From: Alkalihalobacillus pseudalcaliphilus
GTDB taxonomy: Bacteria > Bacillota > Bacilli > Bacillales > Bacillaceae_D
Assembly (NCBI RefSeq): GCF_028610675.1
Contig: NZ_JAQQWS010000006.1
Span: forward strand, 172,961 to 236,960
Direction: 5' to 3'
DNA length: 64,000 nt
Both the position numbers and the translations under genes were made by a program. Positions within the stretch are counted from its first letter, which is position 1. Every line of letters begins with the position of its first letter. Shown in pieces: positions 61,328 to 64,000 of this stretch. The notes under the pieces were generated by a model. The model had not been told where the DNA came from. It saw only the letters and a program-made list of their open reading frames with translations, and did no database searches.

Positions 61328-62470
61328 CTAGCTTTCTAGAGGAAATAAGCCTGCATTCTCTTTAGCAAATAACAGGGCTAAATAAAATACAGTGATTCCA
61401 AACGAGCTTTTCACATCGATATCCGTTAATAGACTAATTTGATTTAAACGATAGTGTAACGTATTTTTATGAATATGTAAGGCTTTTGCTGTTTCCACTA
61501 TGGATTGATTATGGTATAAATAAGCCCGTATCGTCCTCAATAAATCAGCTTCCTCCGATAATGAACGTAGTATACGTGCCATAAATTCTCCTTGTGTAGC
61601 TACATCAATTTCTGAAAGCAGCATGTCAAGTAATAACTCATTATAAAAAACAAGCGGCTTACTCTGATTCGCTGCTTTGCACGCTTTGTTTGCTTCATTG
61701 TATGCCCACTTTATTTGATGGTCGACTAATGTATGACCAATACCAATGTGAAAGCTACCTGATTGATGTACCTTCAAAAAACTCGCTCGCCAGCGCAAGA
61801 GCTCAGATTGGATTCTTTCTAATTCTTGTTCATCTTTTTTTACAGTACGTAATAAGAGGAAATCTCCATCAAGTGTTCTGATAAACACATCATTTTGTCG
61901 TTTAGGAAAAGCGTGTGTAAACCACTCATTCATAAAAGAATAGACACTCTTCTCATTTGAATCTAAGGCTTTTATACTGATACATGTATAAGCAGTACCT
62001 ATAGCTATTCCTAATAGTTGGCGCCGTTGAATAAAAGAGTCTTCCATGTTTTCTGCATGGATCCACTCATGAAAAAATGCTTCTATTCCCCGCTTTTGCC
62101 ATTCCTTTTGCTCGATATAATAGGTTTCTTTGATCATTAATTCAGTCATTTTTCGAACAAGATCAGCGTAGGCCTCTATTTTTTGTGGATGCCCTGTTAC
62201 ACCGAGCACACCAATGATTTTCCCTTCGAACTGAATAGGTAGGTTAATACCTAATTTTACACCCTTTAGCATTTTTATATTTTGTTCATTAATATAAAGC
62301 TTTTCTCTATTTTTTAAAACTGTTTTAGCACCTTGGTGTATAGAACCAATTCTTTCTTGTTCAGTAGCAGCAATAATAACGCCTTCCTCATCCATCACGA
62401 TTAGGCTTTCGTTTAAAGTAAGACGTACTTCATCAATCACTTTTTTCGCTAGTTCCGGTAATAACTTCAC
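61328..62470 (-). CDS. CdaR/PucR-type regulator (YsfB-like)
   Basis: This regulator of about 380 aa has an N-terminal sugar-diacid-recognition domain (about 1-130, with ESLIVMDEEGVIIAATEQER and GVKLGINLPIQFEGKIIGVL), a middle GGDEF-like region and a C-terminal PucR helix-turn-helix reading ETAKALHIHKNTLHYRLNQI. It probably activates the convergent glcD-glcF operon in response to glycolate or a related hydroxyacid. The GTG at 62470 follows a GAGG site and gives the family length; an ATG at 62494 is in frame without a site. Confidence 0.88.
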   Translation of the reverse strand: MKLLPELAKKVIDEVRLTLNESLIVMDEEGVIIAATEQERIGSIHQGAKTVLKNREKLYINEQNIKMLKGVKLGINLPIQFEGKIIGVLGVTGHPQKIEAYADLVRKMTELMIKETYYIEQKEWQKRGIEAFFHEWIHAENMEDSFIQRRQLLGIAIGTAYTCISIKALDSNEKSVYSFMNEWFTHAFPKRQNDVFIRTLDGDFLLLRTVKKDEQELERIQSELLRWRASFLKVHQSGSFHIGIGHTLVDHQIKWAYNEANKACKAANQSKPLVFYNELLLDMLLSEIDVATQGEFMARILRSLSEEADLLRTIRAYLYHNQSIVETAKALHIHKNTLHYRLNQISLLTDIDVKSSFGITVFYLALLFAKENAGLFPLES

Positions 62471-62509
62471 AGCTATGAACCTCACTTTGTTCATCCATTT
62501 AAAAGCTAT

Positions 62510-63385
62510 TTATTTTTTAATTCGTCCTCTTGACTGCCTGAGTGAATCGACTGCATCTCTTGTTTCATTTAAATGCTTAACAGATTTATCATACTGAGAT
62601 GAAGCCACACACATAAATAAAATATCAATCACTTGTAATTGAGCAATACGCGAAGACGTTGCCCCACTTCTAAAAGTTGGTTCTCTAGTTGCTGATGTGT
62701 AAAGCTGAACCTCAGCGATATCACTCACTAACGATTGCCCGTATTTCGTCAAACTAATCGTCTTTAACCCTTTTTTCTTTGCTATTTCTAAAAATTTGGC
62801 CACTTCTCTTGTTTCACCTGAAAAAGAAATACCGATGGCAACATCTTCTTCTGTGGCTGTCGCAACCATCGTTGTGGCCATATGTACGTCAGTAAAAGCA
62901 TAGGCTGTTTTATCGATTCTTACAAATTTTTGTTGACCATCGAGGGCAATAATACCTGAAGCACCAATTCCAAAAAAGTGAATACGTCGTGCTTGATTTA
63001 AAATATCTACCGCTTTTTCTAACTCTTGTAGATTAAGAAGTTCAGCCGTTTCCCGTATTGTTTGCACGGAATTACTCGTCATCTTATCTATAATTGTTTC
63101 AGGATGCTCATTCGGCTCAATATCCCTTAACCCTAGTTGTGTCGTTTTTTGCAAATCTCCAGCTATTCTTAGTTTTAAATCTGGTAATCCTTTTAAATTC
63201 AACGATTTACAGAGGCGAATAACGGCAGCACTACTCGTTGCGCTTTTTTTCCCAATCTCATGGGCCGTTAAAGAAATTGCTTCCTGTGGATGTTCGATCA
63301 TGTATGCCGCAATTTTTCTTTCGGATGGTGGAAGCTTGCTGAGCATTTCCGTTAGCATTATGAGTCCACCTGTTAAATAGGCCAT
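62510..63385 (-). CDS. RpiR/MurR-family regulator with SIS domain
   Basis: This regulator of about 291 aa has an N-terminal RpiR helix-turn-helix (about 8-85, with PPSERKIAAYMIEHPQEA and HEIGKKSATSSAAVIRLCKS) and a C-terminal SIS sugar-phosphate-binding domain (about 130-270, with RRIHFFGIGASGIIALDGQQ). Family members respond to amino-sugar phosphates such as MurNAc-6-phosphate. The ATG at 63385 follows a perfect AGGAGGTGACC. Its targets may include the nearby kinase gene or genes beyond the right edge. Confidence 0.9.
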   Translation of the reverse strand: MAYLTGGLIMLTEMLSKLPPSERKIAAYMIEHPQEAISLTAHEIGKKSATSSAAVIRLCKSLNLKGLPDLKLRIAGDLQKTTQLGLRDIEPNEHPETIIDKMTSNSVQTIRETAELLNLQELEKAVDILNQARRIHFFGIGASGIIALDGQQKFVRIDKTAYAFTDVHMATTMVATATEEDVAIGISFSGETREVAKFLEIAKKKGLKTISLTKYGQSLVSDIAEVQLYTSATREPTFRSGATSSRIAQLQVIDILFMCVASSQYDKSVKHLNETRDAVDSLRQSRGRIKK

Positions 63386-63463
63386 TTGGTCACCTCCTAT
63401 GATTCTAGTCATGGCAATCCTATTATACAAAAATAATGACATTTAGACATCGTATTTGGGTAT

Positions 63464-63936
63464 TTGGTTTTGTATGGAAGTTACTGTTGATACTCGGGCT
63501 TTCTCCCTCTTTTTCAGCTCACAACCCCGAGATTCCGCGTTTGCTCGGGCTTTCTCCTGCTTTCTTCGCCCGCAACCCCGAGATTCCGCTTTTGCTCGGG
63601 CTTTCTCCTACTTTTTTCGCCCGCAACCCCGAGATTCTGCTTTTGCTCGGGCTTTCTCCCTCTTTTTCAGCTCACAACCCCGAGATTCCGCTTTTGCTCG
63701 GGCTTTCTCCTGCTTTTTTCGCCCGCAACCCCGGGATTCCGCTTTTGCTCGGGCTTTCTCCTGCTTTTTTCGCCCGCAACCCCGAGTTTCCGCTTTTGCT
63801 CGGGCTTTCTCCTGCTTTTTTCACCCGCAACCCCGAGATTCCGCTTTTGCTCGGGCTTTCTTCCCTTTTTTTCACTCGCAACCCCGAGATTCCGCTTTTG
63901 CTCGGGCTTTCTCCTCTTTTTTCAGTCAAGTCCTGA
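63464..63936. repeat. Second tandem array of the 51-bp unit (nine copies)
   Basis: CGGGCTTTCT recurs at exact 51-bp steps from 63495 to 63903. Units read TTTTTTCGCCCGCAACCCCG then GATTCCGCTTTTGCT, closely related to the array at 25.7-26.0 kb. The left flank is TTTTGTATGGAAGTTACTG, the terminal motif of the dispersed repeats. Open frames on both strands are a by-product of the 17-codon period. Nothing recognisable follows to 64000. Confidence 0.87.
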
Positions 63937-64000
63937 ATATTGTGTAAATACTCCTCTACAATGTTTCCACTCTCTTTTAGTATGGATTGTGTTGGTGTGA

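Noticed and set aside
63436..63947. Open frames of about 165 codons over the second 51-bp array
   Set aside because: Same cause as the first array; the start overlaps the upstream region of the RpiR gene and there is no ribosome site.
1..64000. Prophage or insertion sequence with transposase
   Set aside because: No integrase, transposase, portal, terminase or other such protein was seen in any frame examined.
1..64000. tRNA or rRNA genes
   Set aside because: No cloverleaf-type or rRNA-like segment was recognised in the gaps.

Overview
The window looks like a chromosomal segment of a spore-forming, low-GC Bacillaceae bacterium, possibly related to alkaliphilic or soil Bacillus. The support is AGGAGG-type ribosome sites, frequent TTG starts, a KinB-like sporulation kinase, a SpoVB/YkvU-like flippase, an SspM-type spore protein, a CIRCE operator, CcpA-type cre-like sites and the ysfB-glcD-glcF arrangement known from B. 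subtilis. No rRNA, tRNA, prophage or transposase gene was seen.

Layout. 1-6.5 kb: a two-component system with an ABC transporter gene cut by the window edge, a SpoVB-like flippase, an EamA transporter behind a leader with an internal terminator, and a KinB-like kinase. 6.7-11.4 kb: a heterodimeric ABC exporter and a membrane acyltransferase. 11.4-18.2 kb: accessory genes between repeat-rich gaps, including an AAC(6')-like acetyltransferase, a 2-hydroxyacid dehydrogenase, D-serine ammonia-lyase and a thioredoxin-fold protein. 18.2-25.5 kb: an RDD / SpoIIM-like / DUF58 / MoxR / DUF4350 / DUF4129 / multi-TM cluster. 26-29.8 kb: small membrane proteins, one with an isolated MltG-like LysM module, then htpG behind a perfect CIRCE.

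29.9-40.9 kb is a complete L-rhamnose unit on the minus strand: an AraC-type regulator, then rhaB-rhaA-rhaEW-rhaM-rhaT-rhaP-rhaQ-rhaS. Together they import, mutarotate, isomerise, phosphorylate and cleave rhamnose, then process the lactaldehyde. 41-51.7 kb holds housekeeping and accessory genes (MerR, SDR39U1 epimerase, truA, a Trm11-like methylase, a PlsY-family gene, an unusually short sspM, dbpA, csp, a TraB-like lipoprotein, two oxidoreductases). 51.9-56 kb encodes a GH10 xylanase with CBMs, a collagen-like stalk and a sortase signal, followed by an AraC regulator. 56.3-56.9 kb has a MazG-like gene and a short type I-C-like CRISPR array without cas genes. 57-63.4 kb holds a GlcNAc-kinase-like protein, GlcD/GlcF, a CdaR-type regulator and an RpiR/MurR-type regulator, which suggests amino-sugar and 2-hydroxyacid use.

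The most unusual non-coding content is a set of dispersed, modular repeats filling most of the large gaps. Several repeat types share one terminal motif (TTTTRTATGAAAGTTA or its complement). Two arrays of a 51-bp unit lie 37.8 kb apart, and tandem hairpins of about 52 bp recur at three loci.
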